64,000 bases of DNA from Anthopleura xanthogrammica (GCA_964019055.1 OZ025209.1:14545867-14609866); one strand, 5' to 3'. Numbered from the stretch's first letter, positions 23,939 through 36,895 are shown. The notes: generated by a model not told the origin, from the sequence alone. Program-made: numbers and translations.

Positions 23939-26900
23939 CATCATCATTATTTTATTTATTATTATTATTATTATTATTATCCCCTTCCATTTATTAAAGT
24001 GTTAGAGTTATCAAAATTCTAAATACCTTTTCTTGTAAACCAGGGTGCTTATCAATATCTGTCAGTAGTTGTTCTAAAGCAGTTATGGTTTCTTCTAGAG
24101 GGGGTGCGCTGCTTGGAGCAGGTTTCTCAGATTTCACATCATTGAGTATTGGTTTAGCCACCAGGGTTACAGCCTGTCCAAGACCCCTTAGAATAAGGCA
24201 CCTTAGCCTGATCCACAACACCTAATGGTTTGAATAACAAACAACACAATGGAGGTGATACCGTAATAAAGGCTTTGCAGTATCATGCCATGGCAGCCAT
24301 GAGAGGTTGCCCCCTTTCTCCCCAAAAAAAGTTTGATCTCTGCACCAAAATTTTATTAAAAAGATTATTGAGACCTCACTCTATGCCCCGGCCATTGAGC
24401 CCTGTTTTAAAATAATTGTTTTTTTGGAGAGGAAGGAAATTCCAGATAACCCAGAAAAAAGCGAGAGATCAAACAGACAAGTGGACCCACCCCACCCTTT
24501 ATTCCCCATTGGTTTGTTTGTTGACAGTAGTGTCCCATTAAAATTCACAGAGGTTATACTTACTTCTTGTTCAAATGAGTGGGTCTCTTGCTCTTTTGTA
24601 AATGCTCTAGGTAAAAAAGGAATAATGTTAATCCTCTAGATAGAAACCTTTATTTTAAATAGAGGATTTACGGCATAATATAGTTAAAGTAATTCATCTA
24701 TCTACTCTTACTTGTCAGGAGGGTCCCACGTAGCAAAAATGTGAAGATCTCTGTTGTCTCTCAAATCATTGGTCCATTCCTCTAAGAAAATAGAAATAAA
24801 TCAAGCAAAACGGAACACAATATTACCTTGTATTTTCATAAATTTTAAGCAAGATTGACATGGAGCCCTACTACCCTGCTAGCAGAGTTTCTTTTCTACC
24901 CCACTACGGAGCAAGTAGTACTGTACTGTATGTTGACTTTCAAAACTATAACTTTTCTTACTTGTTACAGAACATTTCTCTACCATTTTACTCTCCTCAA
25001 AATAACTTCGTGCATCTGCAAGACTAAAAGCACACACGTCTGAATTCATGAATGGACATTTTACAGTAAATAAGGCAAGAAAATTTAGGGACCGTGCAAC
25101 TAGCTGTTTGTTTAATAAAGGGTGTCCCCTTACTCTCTTTTTTATAAATCTCTTTTATTCAAGTGTCTAGTCGTTCTAGCACTTTTGCACTAATTGGGAA
25201 CACTTTTCACTCACACACACTACCACTACATTCAATATTCTATGCACACAACGCTCACTAACATATTGATATTTTATGAAGGAAGGGAAACCAGATAACC
25301 TGCAGAAATCCCTCATAGCACACATACAGTAGGAGAGGACAACACATCAATGTGGTATTCACAGGGCTTGAACCAGTGACACAAACTTTTGGAATCAGTG
25401 GTGAAAGATGATGCATTAGCAGCATATGCCACCCATTCTACCTAAGGTATCACAGCTGTATTTATTGCCATAAGATCAAAGTTTTTCCAAGGGATTCCAT
25501 ACATACCTCTTGGTTCTTTGGAGGGTTTCCATCATTAGCTTCTCATAAGTTACAGTTGAAAAATGCACAGAGAAATTCAAGCGAGTCCTAAATGATTCAA
25601 ACTCTGGAATCTAAAAAGGGCAAAAATATGTGCCACTAATGAGAACAATTACCATAAAAACCAATAAAATAACCCATACATATGCAGGGACTGCGTAAGT
25701 GCGGGGCTTAGGAAGGCTTGGCCCCCCTATTTAGCCAAAAACTATTTCCTGTTACGAGTTGCCTTATCCTTTGACATAAATTTGATGCAATAAATAGGTT
25801 GCAAAACACTGGAAATCACATTTCCGAGGGCCTCAATATCAAAATTATCAATATCAAAATTTTCAGGGGGTTGGGCATTCACCATTATCCCCAGAATAGC
25901 CCTCTACTCAAAACTATGCTGCGCAGTCCCTGACATCAACACTTACATATATAATATACAATAGCTACATGGTAAATAATGACCAATGAAATCTGTCTCA
26001 GAGTATTTATGTCCTCAGAGGAAAATTCAGAGTTGGATTGTAAATATTCATCCTTGACATTCATACATTGGTACTTCGTACTGTGAAATAATCACATTAA
26101 AATTACAGTTACTCAAGTTATAATCATCCACAATTATTATCAGTTGCTTTACCTTTTCAAAAGATCCAAATTTATATGCAGCTGTGAAATATTCAGGGGT
26201 CTACAAAGGAAAGCACAGTATTTGTTAGGAAATATTCAAATATTACCATATTTCAATACATGTACAGTGTATATTCAAGTTTTTACTTACATCTTTCTGA
26301 TTTCCAAAGAAATATTTTAAAGTTGTTGTGTAGAGTGATAGAGCTGCCTCAAAGTGCCCCTGGTAATACAAATATCGGCTTGCAAGGTACCTGGAGAAGA
26401 AGAGATTGTTGATATATGTTAGTAATAGATTATACAAGGGAAGAATATCATTGTAAATGCAGTGGCATAAGCTATGATGGATACATGGTGCAGCATTGCA
26501 CACAATGTTGCAGGGCAATCAATATTGCGAGCCATGTCACACCACGCAATTTACTGCACACAACTTTGCTGAAGTAAAAAACCATACTACTTCAGCAACA
26601 TTGCGTGCAATATGTGTCGGCACCTAAACAGTACGTACCCTAATGTGTCTAGCTGTATGTGTTTGATTTCCATCCCATCAAACAAAGACATGGAAGGTCC
26701 ACAACCACCTTGCATAAATTAGAAATAAAAGTTATTATTATATGAAATAGAGTGTGATATTGAGCGACATCAAAATGATAAAATTGATATTCCCACTCCC
26801 ACCAGTGGCCAGTAGGGATACGATTTTTATCAACACTGGTGTTGTCAAATTTCGACTTTTTGCTCAGCTTCTCAAATTCTCCATTATTTTTCGTTGAAGA

Positions 26901-29900
26901 TTTCATATAATAAACAGAACATTACATGGCCACTTGGAGATACAAATTTTATCTTCTCGTGCTCATACTATCTCTCACTCGTTTGCTGCGCTCACTCTTG
27001 AGAGATAATAATTATCAACACTCGAAGATAAAATTCGTATCTCCGTGCGACCTTGTAATATTCTCTATATAACTGCATTACTTCAATCAATCAGATAGGG
27101 AGAAAGTTAACCAACTAAACAACAAAATACTCTAAACCAATCCCTACAAAAAAATTACATGTTCCATTCTACCTACAAGAAATTAAATTGAGAAAGTTTA
27201 CAGGGGAGGTGTGTAAGTAGTGGTTATCAGGGGGTCCTGGAGAGTCATGGTATGCATCCTGGCAGAGCTGGGGGGGAGGGGAGGTGGGGAGCCTGGGGAT
27301 GGGTGCTTTAGCCCCTCCACTTTTTGCAAAAGCCAAAGCCTCCCATTTTTTTAAAGAATGCTTCAAAATTCCCCCTCCCCCCACCTTAGAATGTGCTACG
27401 CCATCTCTGATTGAATAACGACATGCATACCCATTAAAGAGTAGATCCTAGTGAGTAATATCTTGATGTGGTGGTTGGATGGGCTGGCCCTTAGTGCACT
27501 CTCAAGAAGGATGAAGATGTGCCACACCATTTCATTTGTGCCTAGACATTCAATAAGAAGAAATAAACTAAAAATACTGACGGCAGATCATTATAAATAC
27601 AGTACACCCTTTCACATGACATCAATGGAGCTCAATTTGGAGGAAAAAACAGAAGAATTTCAATTTCCTGAGAGATAGTAATTGTTTTGTCTTTCAAATT
27701 GAGCTGCATTCCCAAGTGCTGCAAGAGGTCTCTAGACCTTGTCCTTCACTTGAATGACCATGAAATAATACCTTCAAGTGGAGGTTGACCTTGATAAAAT
27801 ATGGTAAATGTAGGAACACATTAAATCCAACCTTAACTTGGAGGTGGTGTTGGAACACCTCTCCTGATGCGTTTGGCTGGGTTCCCTGTGGTACACATAC
27901 CAAAGGTAACCCATAACCAAAGATATAAACAAAATTTCAGTAGTGTACACTGTACATACCTTTCTCTTGGTTGACATCTAACAGTAAGTGTGCTGAGAGT
28001 AATGCAAATCCATCACTGTGTTGAGGTACTGTTGGTTCTAAATCCTTGCCTGTTTGTCAAGCAAGCCAAAAAATAATTATGCATTTTTGCAGTCATCCAG
28101 TAATTTTAAAATTTAATATTATATTTAAAAAAAATTTTTATGTAGTAAGGAACACATCAAAAATGAAAAATGCTTCTTTAAAATTTAACAAAAAATCAAA
28201 TTGGTTGCCATATTTCAATTCGGTGTATTACTTTTCATATTTACTGGATATTTCATATTAACCAGTACTTACCTAATTCAAGGCCATTTTTATGTAATTT
28301 CATATATTCTTTAGACAATGTAATTTTTTCGTCCACTGATAGCCTTTCATGAATTCCAACAAATCTGGATAATTGTTCTATGTTCAATTTTCTGTACAAA
28401 TGTTTAATCTGAAGCAAGAAATCACATCATCTTGTTATGATAAAGCATACAGCTTACGTAATAAAGTGAAGGATTGCAATTTTTGCATAGCACATGTCCA
28501 ACTGAAAACAAGATTTTTTAGTGCCTATAGAGCATTATGCAAAAAAAAAAAAATCTTCAAATTTTATTGGACTTTGAAACAACCTCTGAGCTAATGTGAG
28601 TCAGGGCACATGCCAAAGTGAGACCCATCCTTGATTCCCAAAATACTATAGGTGTGGTAAAACGAGCAACAAAATCATGCAACTTGTTGCTCAACGTTGT
28701 TGCATTGCAAGTTGCAGAGTGAATGTTGCTCGTATTACCACCCCATGCAACAACAAAATTTTGTTGCAAGACTTTGTTGCACAAAGTACAAGCTCTTTCT
28801 ACTCTATCTCTGCAACAATGTAAATTTGTTACACATACACAAGGGTAATATGAGCAACATTTGCTCTGCAACAATATTGCGTAGCAAGTTGCATTATTTT
28901 TTTGGCACCTATCTCCACGCCTTATATTTTGAAATTGCGATAAAAATTGAATCTACAATGTTACTCACATGATTCGATTTCGGTTCATCATCAGATACAC
29001 CTTGTAAATTCTTCTTTAAAACCTCTACAAACTATAAATGAGAAAAAACAGATAAGTTAATGTACCTTTGTTAGTTAAATTTCCTGGGAGATTGTATTTT
29101 GGCTGTCAATGTGACTCGTCAAGAAGAATAACCAGCAAATGTAATTTACCTGCTTTCGTTGATCTTTGTTTAAAAGATATAAATAAGGTGAGATATCATG
29201 GAATAAGCAATTTTTGTCACCAAATCTCTCAAAATATTCCACAAGTAATTCAGACACTGCTTTGGAATCTGTCAAGAAATTAAAGATTACTTGACATGAA
29301 TAACAGAATGAATAATTCACATCAGTTCACTGGTCACATACTGTGTTGACTGCCTGCGGAAACCACACGTGGACATGTTAACATTCCCGTGAGCTGTACT
29401 GTAATTCACTGGTCACATCAGTTCACTGACCAGTCACACGTAAAGCACTCATGCAAGCTTCAAGGTAGTTTCAAAGGATTATTGAAATTTGAACCTTGCA
29501 ACCTCAACTGAATGCTTTATGTTTGACCAGTAAACCAATGTATGGAAAGTGGTGAATTCTATAAAAATTAATATTCTATAACCTTCTACATTAAAAGTGA
29601 AGAGTGTGTCAGTTACATAGTCTAACCTTGTCTTGTATCTTTAAGCTTTTCTTCAGTAATGAGTTTCTCCGCTTCCAGTTGTGCTAGAAATGGACCCCTA
29701 CATGCTTGCTTTCCTTTGCCAATTTCTTCCTCTTTTAGAGTAGACAGGAATTGACAAAGTTGTTCCACATCATGATCAGGGACTTTTCCATTTCTGACAA
29801 GAAATACAAATAATTACATTACTCAATTATTCTTTCCCTTGGATGGTTGGATACTTCCTCAAACTATATAATCCAGACCCAATATGAGGAAACAACAACT

Positions 29901-32900
29901 GAGGGTCATATCTAAGCAGGGTCCTAGGGTGCTTGTGACCCCATCTTCGTAGAATAGTATGTATGATTCACTTACTCTAATTCTTCGGAGGGTTTCCAGT
30001 TTTCATTCATTAATGCTGTTAAAGAGCTGAAATATGACTGATAGTAGCTCCACTGATCGGGACTAAGAAATAACAAAACATAGTATGTTATAACATTATC
30101 ATCATATTATCATCAATATAATCCATCATCATCACCAGCCATCATTATAATAATTATCATTATCATTATTATTGCCTGGACAGATGCTCCTTAGACCAGT
30201 CATCTTGACTGGTCACATTGACCGGTCAATGGTCATCGTGTCTGGTCAAAGTTTTATTTACTGTGCGACTACCATAACCGGGGCACTTATACAGCGAGAA
30301 CCTGAGAACCAATCAAAATTTAGAATGAAAACAATGCATTCCAACTTTGGGTAGTTGAGCCAATCAGAAACCTGAACAGCACAAGAACAGTTATCACTTT
30401 GTCTATTCTCACTGTCTCTGGTTGACTCGACTACCCAAAGTTGAAATACATTGCTTTCATTACACAATTTGATTGGTTTTCGCTATCTGGGTGGCCTTGA
30501 ATAAAGTAGTAGTTGAATAAAGTCACACAGTAACAAAACTACAAAAACTCAGCAAAAGGCTCGTAAAATGCATAAAAAATGCTTCAATAAAATATCAAGA
30601 GAAATCCAATGCAAAATATCTAAACTTACACTTTTTCTATCAGTTTCTTGTAGGCAATATTTGCATCTGCCCATTTGCCCCGTTTCATCAGATAAAATGC
30701 TTGTTTTTCTTCACACTCTAGTGGAATACTTACTATTTTTTCTTTTGGAAAAAAAAAAAGGACAGACTTTATATAATATGAAAGGAAATGTCTTGCAATA
30801 TAAAATATAAGCATGATAAAAGTTACCAAGATGACAGTTTATTTTCTAAACTTTTGAGAAAAAATGCTTTGGCCACATAGAATTGGAAGTAAATTTGAAA
30901 ATATTGAAGTAAATGCAGAACTTTTAAATTCTGTTGTTACCCTGAAACAACCTCTGGCCTGATCAAAGTCAGAGCATGGCTGACACAGATGGATTCCTTA
31001 GACAACCTCTGGGCTGATCTAAGTCATGGCATGGCTAACTCACAGATCGTACCCTGAAACAACCTCTAGGCTGATCGAATTCAAGGCATGGCTAACTCAC
31101 ACATTGAACCCTGAAACAACCTCTGGGCTGATCGAAGTCAGAGCATGGCTACATGTAACTCACAAATCAAATTGGAACTTAGCTTGTCAGGTTTTGTGGA
31201 GGGAGGAAAACTGGAGAACCCTGATAAAAACCCTCCAGGTATCAAAACCAGCTGAGATCTCACTTTCCTTCAAAGGCAACATGGCTATGAATTTGCTACT
31301 TCTAAAAAATTTCTCTCTCTTCTAACAGTACATACCTCCTAAAGGGCCTTTTAATACTTCTAGTGCCTTGTCATATTTTTCTAAATATTCTAGAATCATA
31401 AGGTACAAATGGACCTCTGGAAAAAATAACATGAATGACACAAATGATTACACCAGCAACACAGATCAATAACTAGGAAAATTTCTTTTGTGCCCACCAA
31501 AGAAACAAACTAGATGCTTAAAGGTGTGAATAAACACTTGGCAATCCTTGAATGCTGTGGCTGATTGTTGAAGCAAAATAGCACAAAATGATTGGGAATA
31601 GAGTGATGAATTACAATGAAATCCCCTATCAAGGAAAAAAGCATAGGGAAGTACATATAGCTTGAATGTTTAAATTGACAACGAGTCGACAATCAGACAT
31701 TTTTTTTTTTTTTTTTTTTTTTTTTTGAAAATATATTTGTAGCTTTCAGATTATCTTCAATGGGCATTCAGAAACCTGTTTGTGGTATACCAAGAAAGAA
31801 ATGAATAGAAGAAGCATTTTTAGAATCCGGGCAATACACAGGAAGCCCAAGTTAAGAAGAAAACTCAAAACAAAGAGATAGCTGACAAATTGCAGAAAAA
31901 TATATCGGCCAATATTCATAAAAATATTAATACAAGTATGTACAAAGTTCTTTTTCATTGACTTTTTTCTCTCACTTCCTTTAGTATCTTTCTTTTTTTA
32001 ATAGTAATAAACTTATATCAGTCCAAATAAACAAGAAGGGTGTTTCTTACCAGCTTCTGCTTCAATCTTCTTTTCCTTGACAAACTTTTCTATCATTCTT
32101 TCAGCCAATGGCAGTAGTATTGTTTTAGACAGTTTCTTATTCTTGCAGTGTATTGACTAATAGGGAAAAATAGGAGTTTAGAGATTGAAGAAAGAAATGG
32201 CAAAGGATAAAGAGTCAATAAAATACATCTTCAGAAACAATAGCAATACTGGAGTCGAGGAAAAAAAATGGTTTGAGTTGGCATTGCATTGTGGGACTGC
32301 TTTTAGGGACATATTTCCAAGATGGCATCTATTTTTTTTCCCTAAAACAGTCCCATGATGCACCACAATGCCAAATTGATCCAGATTGTTTCTTGACCTC
32401 AGAATGGCTAATAAACCTAAAATGCACTAACCTGCATGACAATGCTCATGACTGACCAGAAGTAGTAAGGATTTTTGGGAAAAGCCTTGTATAAATTCAA
32501 AGCAGCCTACAGAAACCATAGGGTATAAGGTTAGTATACAATAGAGTAGCATAACATATTTAAAAAATTTGGATTGGTCTTCCTGTGGCTTTATCCACAG
32601 GCAGCCCAAACACTTTTGATAGCTCAATTCTATAACTTGTACATATTGTACAGTTAGGACTTTGTGAGAACTAGAAAAAACTCCAATGATTTGATGCAAT
32701 AAAACCTAACCAAGGGTTTATACAATATATTCCTTTTCTCAAATTTTTAACTTAAGTCATATAAGCAAAGCAAGGCTAATGGGTCAGTACAATGAGAAAC
32801 TCAAAATTCAAACTGCCAAAAACTGTAATATCCACCACAGAAATCAAGGATGGCATAGTGGCATTACACTTGCCTCTCTCCTCTGGGATCTCAGATTTGA

Positions 32901-34326
32901 CTCCCATCAGAGTAGAGTTTGTCAGGTCTCTCCCTTCAGGGCTTGAAATAAAAACCTATCAGTCACCAGTCATGATGACCAGCCAAATTAGTTTTAGCTT
33001 GGTCATACCACATTCTGGCTCTAGGTTCCTGGCCAAAATGACCGGCAGGGCAAAAATTTGACCAGACAAGTTCCAATTCTGGCCAGTCAATTGACCGGCT
33101 CTTATTTCAAGATCTGTCCTTCATTTGAAGGTTTTCCTCCAGGTTCTCTGGTTTTCCTCCCTCCACAAAACCTAACATGCTAAATTCCAATTCAACCAAT
33201 AAAGGTAGCAATAAAATTTAAAGGGTTTTTTATATCTATTATTTCTCACCTGCTGCTGTTTATTGTAGTCTGATATTCTAACATAAGCCATGAAGAGATG
33301 TGAGTGGAATTCTTCATTCTTTGGACACTGCTTCACCGCTGTGTCATACATTTTTGCCACTCCTTCAGCTGCAACAATAATCAAGGAAATTATGTTTGCC
33401 TAATAATTCATTAATCTGACATTATATAAAGAGAATACTTCTTTTTCAAAGAAAAATATTTTTGACTGGGAATTATTTTCAATATAACATTAGGTCTGTT
33501 ATATAAGTACCATTCTTTCTCAGGCATGAAGCTAGGGGAGATGTATTGGGTGCCATGCCTCCACCCTGCAACCACACACAGACTACCACTATCCCACTTC
33601 CTGCCAAAAATGTTCTTAGAAATGTAGACAGCATCTCTAGGGTTGTAAGATTGACACCTATTTCTGAGGTGTCCCCACCGACTCTAAACCCCAGATCTGC
33701 TCCTGTGTCTTAGAGTAAGAAATTTAAGGAAACCAAAGGCAGTACCCCTCCAGATGGACCACACCCAATAACAAACCCCCCTTCTGTCTGTTGTCTGAAG
33801 GGGACAGTCCCAAACAGGGTAAATACACAACATATCATCCCTAACACTCAGTAATATTAGCATTCTACTTTAAAACAATAAGAAATCTTACGCTTTTGCA
33901 TTTCTCTAAAACAGATAGTCATTGCTTGTAGGGTCGAATCGTCACATGGTTTCGCATTCATAACTTCATCCATTAACGCTGCACATTCTGCTTGCCGTCC
34001 AGACCTTAGTAGAGCCAAGGACTTCAAAACCTTAACAAAACAACAGCACAAAACCTATAGTACAATCTGTAACAGCAATTAAACAGTAGAACGTACAGTA
34101 TCAAGGCTTACCTTGGCGCAATGCAGGTCTTTCTGCTTCTTGAGTATTTTGTCTGCAAGCTGTATAGCTTGTTTATTGTTCATCAAATCAAGTGCATCTT
34201 CAACAGATAAAAAGTTAAGACTTCAGTCTCTACAACACTGCTAAGGGAGAGTGGATTTGGGTGATAATACGTACCGTAAACGGGACGAAGCCGGCGTTCG
34301 TTGACATCCACATGACGGGCGGCCAT
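20757..34326 (-). CDS. NAA25: NAA25, auxiliary subunit of the NatB N-terminal acetyltransferase
   Basis: 28 exons in transcription order: 34326-34275, 34197-34112, 34030-33892, 33368-33250, 32506-32432, 32156-32051, 31416-31336, 30732-30630, 30062-29976, 29793-29627, 29268-29150, 29031-28969, 28408-28273, 28049-27960, 27541-27431, 26708-26639, 26390-26291, 26200-26153, 25610-25507, 25023-24962, 24781-24712, 24606-24564, 24221-24027, 23720-23597, 23171-23106, 22586-22489, 21353-21210, 20879-20757. All junctions keep phase, giving 926 aa (human 972). NAA25 is the TPR-type ribosome-anchoring partner of catalytic NAA20, which acetylates Met-Asp/Glu/Asn/Gln N-termini co-translationally. Diagnostic stretches: NERRLRPVYDALD (start), KKQKDLHCAKVLKSLALLRS, EEFHSHLFMAYVRISDY, FPKNPYYFWSVMS, LLPLAERMIEKFVKEKKIEA, YLEKYDKALEVLKGPLG, FGDKNCLFHD, and NDLRDNRDLHIFATWDP near residues 643-659. 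The C-terminal quarter is more diverged. Many MITEs sit in its introns. Confidence 0.95.
21001..21225. repeat. (TTCA/TCCA)n degenerate tetranucleotide array
   Basis: Tandem TTCA, TCCA and TTCG units in the last intron of NAA25. They create spurious Ile/His/Ser/Phe-rich reading frames on the plus strand. Confidence 0.9.
21419..21554. repeat. MITE, family A copy 2
   Basis: Intact copy: starts TAGACCCCTTGCATGTGACA, ends GTGCTGCAAGGGGTCTATA, with inner arms AGCTCAATTTGGAGGACA / CCTCCAAATTGAGCT. It lies in a NAA25 intron, 66 bp upstream (in transcription) of the exon at 21353. Confidence 0.9.
22359..22482. repeat. MITE, family A copy 3, next to a splice donor
   Basis: Right end CACATGCAAGGGGTCTATA at about 22464-22482. 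The NAA25 exon ends at 22489 (minus strand) with its donor GT at 22488-22487, so the element begins about 4 nt inside the intron. Inner arms as in other family A copies, somewhat degraded on the left. Confidence 0.85.
22946..23081. repeat. MITE, family A copy 4
   Basis: Starts TATAGACCCCTTGCAGCACT and ends GCGCAAGGGGACTA, with inner arms TTTGGAGGACAAAAC / GTCCTCCAAATTGA. Lies in the NAA25 intron between exons 22489-22586 and 23106-23171. Confidence 0.9.
23236..23414. repeat. MITE, family B copy 3
   Basis: Left end CTTTTTAGCTTGGGCATAAT...CCCATTTCAGACCATGTGTC; middle with CAAACAAAGAAT; right end partly degraded (GAATGATTCAAGGTCTACG). In a NAA25 intron. Confidence 0.8.
23917..23981. repeat. (ATT)n microsatellite
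   Basis: Interrupted ATT/CAT triplet run in a NAA25 intron. Confidence 0.9.
25255..25445 (-). mobile_element. tRNA-derived SINE (minus orientation)
   Basis: On the minus strand: GGGTGGCATATGCTGCTAAT (A-box region), CACTGGTTCAAGCCCTGTG (B-box-like), then GAGGGATTTCTGCAGGTTAT and CTGGTTTCCCTTCCTTC, the same order of motifs as in the other copies. In a NAA25 intron. Confidence 0.65.
26483..26628. repeat. MITE, family F copy 2
   Basis: Keeps ATGGTGCAGCATTGCACACA, GTTGCAGGGCAATC, CACACCACGCAATTT and CAACATTGCGTGCAA in the order of 7985-8160. It ends about 10 bp from the donor of the NAA25 exon ending at 26639. Confidence 0.7.
26925..27065. repeat. Palindromic element with a TTTGCTGCGCTCACT core
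   Basis: GGAGATACAAATTTTATCTT on the left pairs with AAGATAAAATTCGTATCTCC on the right, and TATCTCTCACTC pairs with GAGAGATA across the centre. In a NAA25 intron. Confidence 0.8.
27600..27733. repeat. MITE, family A copy 5 (degraded)
   Basis: GAGCTCAATTTGGAGGAAAA on the left, TTTCAAATTGAGCTGCATTC on the right, end GTGCTGCAAGAGGTCT. Several point differences from the intact copies. In a NAA25 intron. Confidence 0.8.
27735..27855. repeat. MITE, family E copy 2 (degraded)
   Basis: CTTCAAGTGGAGGTTGACCT on the left and AATCCAACCTTAACTTGGAG on the right repeat the 6280-6428 arrangement, directly after family A copy 5. Confidence 0.5.
28640..28912. repeat. MITE-like element built of GCAACAAAATTTTGTTGC words
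   Basis: Multiple inverted GCAACAAA / TTTGTTGC units (for example CATGCAACAACAAAATTTTG), GTTGCTCGTATTACCACCCC and GGTAATATGAGCAAC. A related, interrupted copy is at 41370-41955. In a NAA25 intron. Confidence 0.7.
29445..29565. repeat. MITE, family J copy 2
   Basis: CTTCAAGGTAGTTTCAAAGG on the left and CAATGTATGGAAAGTGGTGA on the right match the element at 16627-16790. In a NAA25 intron. Confidence 0.7.
30278..30482. repeat. Palindromic MITE
   Basis: AACCAATCAAAATT, ACAATGCATTCCAACTTTGG and GTAGTTGAG on the left pair with GACTACCCAAAGTTGAAATA, CATTGCTTTCATT and AATTTGATTGGTT on the right. In a NAA25 intron. Confidence 0.75.
30945..31250 (-). repeat. Four tandem SINE-tail units plus a SINE tail fragment
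   Basis: The unit CCTGAAACAACCTCTGGGCT...GATCGAAGTCAGAGCATGGC is repeated four times at roughly 55-60 bp spacing (starts near 30950, 30997, 31052, 31111). It is followed by GGTTTTGTGGAGGGAGGAAA, the tail motif of the tRNA-derived SINE in minus orientation. Single units recur near 28575, 52115 and 61240. In a NAA25 intron. Confidence 0.7.
31698..31727. repeat. Poly(T) tract
   Basis: About 28 consecutive T on the plus strand in a NAA25 intron. Confidence 0.9.
32245..32411. repeat. MITE, family D copy 2
   Basis: GTTTGAGTTGGCATTGCATT on the left and TGCACCACAATGCCAAATTG on the right, ending CCTCAGAATGGCTAA. Its end is about 20 bp from the donor of the NAA25 exon ending at 32432. Confidence 0.8.
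32830..33175 (+). mobile_element. tRNA-derived SINE (plus orientation) with a nested MITE
   Basis: Head: GGCATAGTGGCATTACACTT (A box) and CTCAGATTTGACTCCCATC (B-box-like). The SINE is interrupted at about 32938 and resumes at 33113 with GAAGGTTTTCCTCCAGGTTC and TGGTTTTCCTCCCTCCACAA. The insert (32938-33113) starts AGGGCTTGAAATA and ends TCTTATTTCAAGA, the terminal motif of family C. In a NAA25 intron. Confidence 0.65.
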
Positions 34327-34702
34327 GTTGGATGTCTTGCAGCACATGGGTTAGGGACACTCGGGGACACTCATTACCTACACCACCACGATCCTTATCT
34401 AAGCACATACTCAATCATGTCCCTTATATATTGAAGAAAAAATAACTCTTTTATCCAACAATATAATTAGTATCAGACATAAAAAAAGACAATAATAAAT
34501 ATAAATGTTATTTAAGAAATTTTAAAATATTTTTGAAATGTTATAAGTAGGGACGTAATCTCGAGGTGACAAATTTGAGAGCGCGTCCACGATCATCGTA
34601 TTCAGCGGTTTATACCATTAAAACAAAATGGAGGATTGAATGAAAGAAGTCGAAGAATTTTTATCTTTAATTTTGTTCAATTTGTGGGATAAAAGAGTTG
34701 AA
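34327..34702. promoter_or_regulatory. Shared divergent promoter region of NAA25 and RWDD4
   Basis: 376 bp separate the two start codons. No TATA box is obvious close to either. The NAA25 side has GGCGGCCATGTTGG-like sequence around its ATG. On the RWDD4 side a short upstream ORF (ATG at 34628, stop after three codons) precedes the main frame. Bidirectional promoter activity is inferred from the spacing only. Confidence 0.5.
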
Positions 34703-35724
<1,022 letters not shown>

Positions 35725-35837
35725 CAAAAAAAGACAAGCATAAATATTACAATTAAATATTCATTTGAATATAATGCACACCAGAGAACAAATGTGTATT
35801 TCTTAAACTTTGTATTCACTGGTTTCTGAGGAGGACT

Positions 35838-35903
35838 GTAGCCTGCATAGCGGCCCTCTGGCGAGGAGCCGACTCCTTAACAGAGGGCTGCTACACAGGC
35901 TAA
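35838..35903. repeat. Short palindromic element, family H copy 2
   Basis: TAGCCTGCATAGCGGCCCTC on the left pairs with GAGGGCTGCTACACAGGCTA on the right, matching 19114-19197. Confidence 0.8.
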
Positions 35904-36600
35904 AAGGACCGTGAACCACAAAATTGTATTTACTTGAAAATTTATAGATATTGGTAAATATGAGATTCTTTTTGTTACTCTTTTGTTTACCATTTATTTG
36001 TGGCTCAAATGTCCTGATCTGCCAACAAGGCTGGAAAACAACACTAGAATAAACAGCATTTTGCTTGAGGAAGAATAATAACTCACAAGATAAAGACCAT
36101 AGAAATTAATTTTATTATTTTAGACTGATTACAGTAAGGTAAAATCTTATCTATTCTGACTTAAAGAAAAAGAATATCAAGATCATTTTTAATGTTACAA
36201 TAATTATTATGCACACCTATCAACTCTGCAAGTATTTCCTTAACTTTTTTCAATATTTTGATTCTGCTACTAATTAAATCAAGCCTTTGGAGGAACGAAG
36301 GCAAAATTTGATCAAAACGTACTATCAAAAAACAATGCAATAATGTTCAATCAAACCATTTATCATCATGGAATATTTGTATAGAAATATAATGCTAAAA
36401 CATAATATGTAGGTGTATACAGTATGAATAAAGTCGATGTTCGTACCTAAATAAATTAACACTTTGTGCAACTCTTAAAAGTTCACTGTTGAAAAACAAA
36501 CAACTTAGGTATCCCATACATCTTAAAACCATCACCTACTACCGAATCTAACAAACCATGGTTTTGTCACACAAATTCATATGATGATAACACCCACAAA

Positions 36601-36766
36601 GCAGGGCTCGAAATAGGAAACAATTATAGCCTGCCAGTCCAGTAAATTTTGCCTGCCTTTTTATTATTTTTATTTTCGATTTGGCAGTTCACCGTTATTT
36701 TTGCCTGCCAAACCTTAAGTTTTGCCTGGCTTTCGGCCATTGGCAGGCCGCTATTTCGAGCCCTGC
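36601..36766. repeat. MITE, family C copy 2
   Basis: Perfect terminal inverted repeat: GCAGGGCTCGAAATAG and CTATTTCGAGCCCTGC. The interior repeats TTTTGCCTGCC and GGCAGTTCACCGTT. Confidence 0.9.
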
Positions 36767-36779
36767 AAAGGTCTACAAC

Positions 36780-36895
36780 TTCGCTGAAAAACATCAATGT
36801 TTTAGTCTGCATTCCTTTCTCCACTGGCGGCATCCTTTTGATGAGTTGTAAAGAAGAAAATTATCAAAAGGAATGCAGACTAAAATTGATGTTTG
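36780..36895. repeat. Palindromic element
   Basis: AACATCAATGTTTTAGTCTG and CATTCCTTT on the left pair with AAAGGAATGCAGACTAAAAT and TGATGTTTG on the right, beginning about 14 bp after family C copy 2. Confidence 0.8.
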
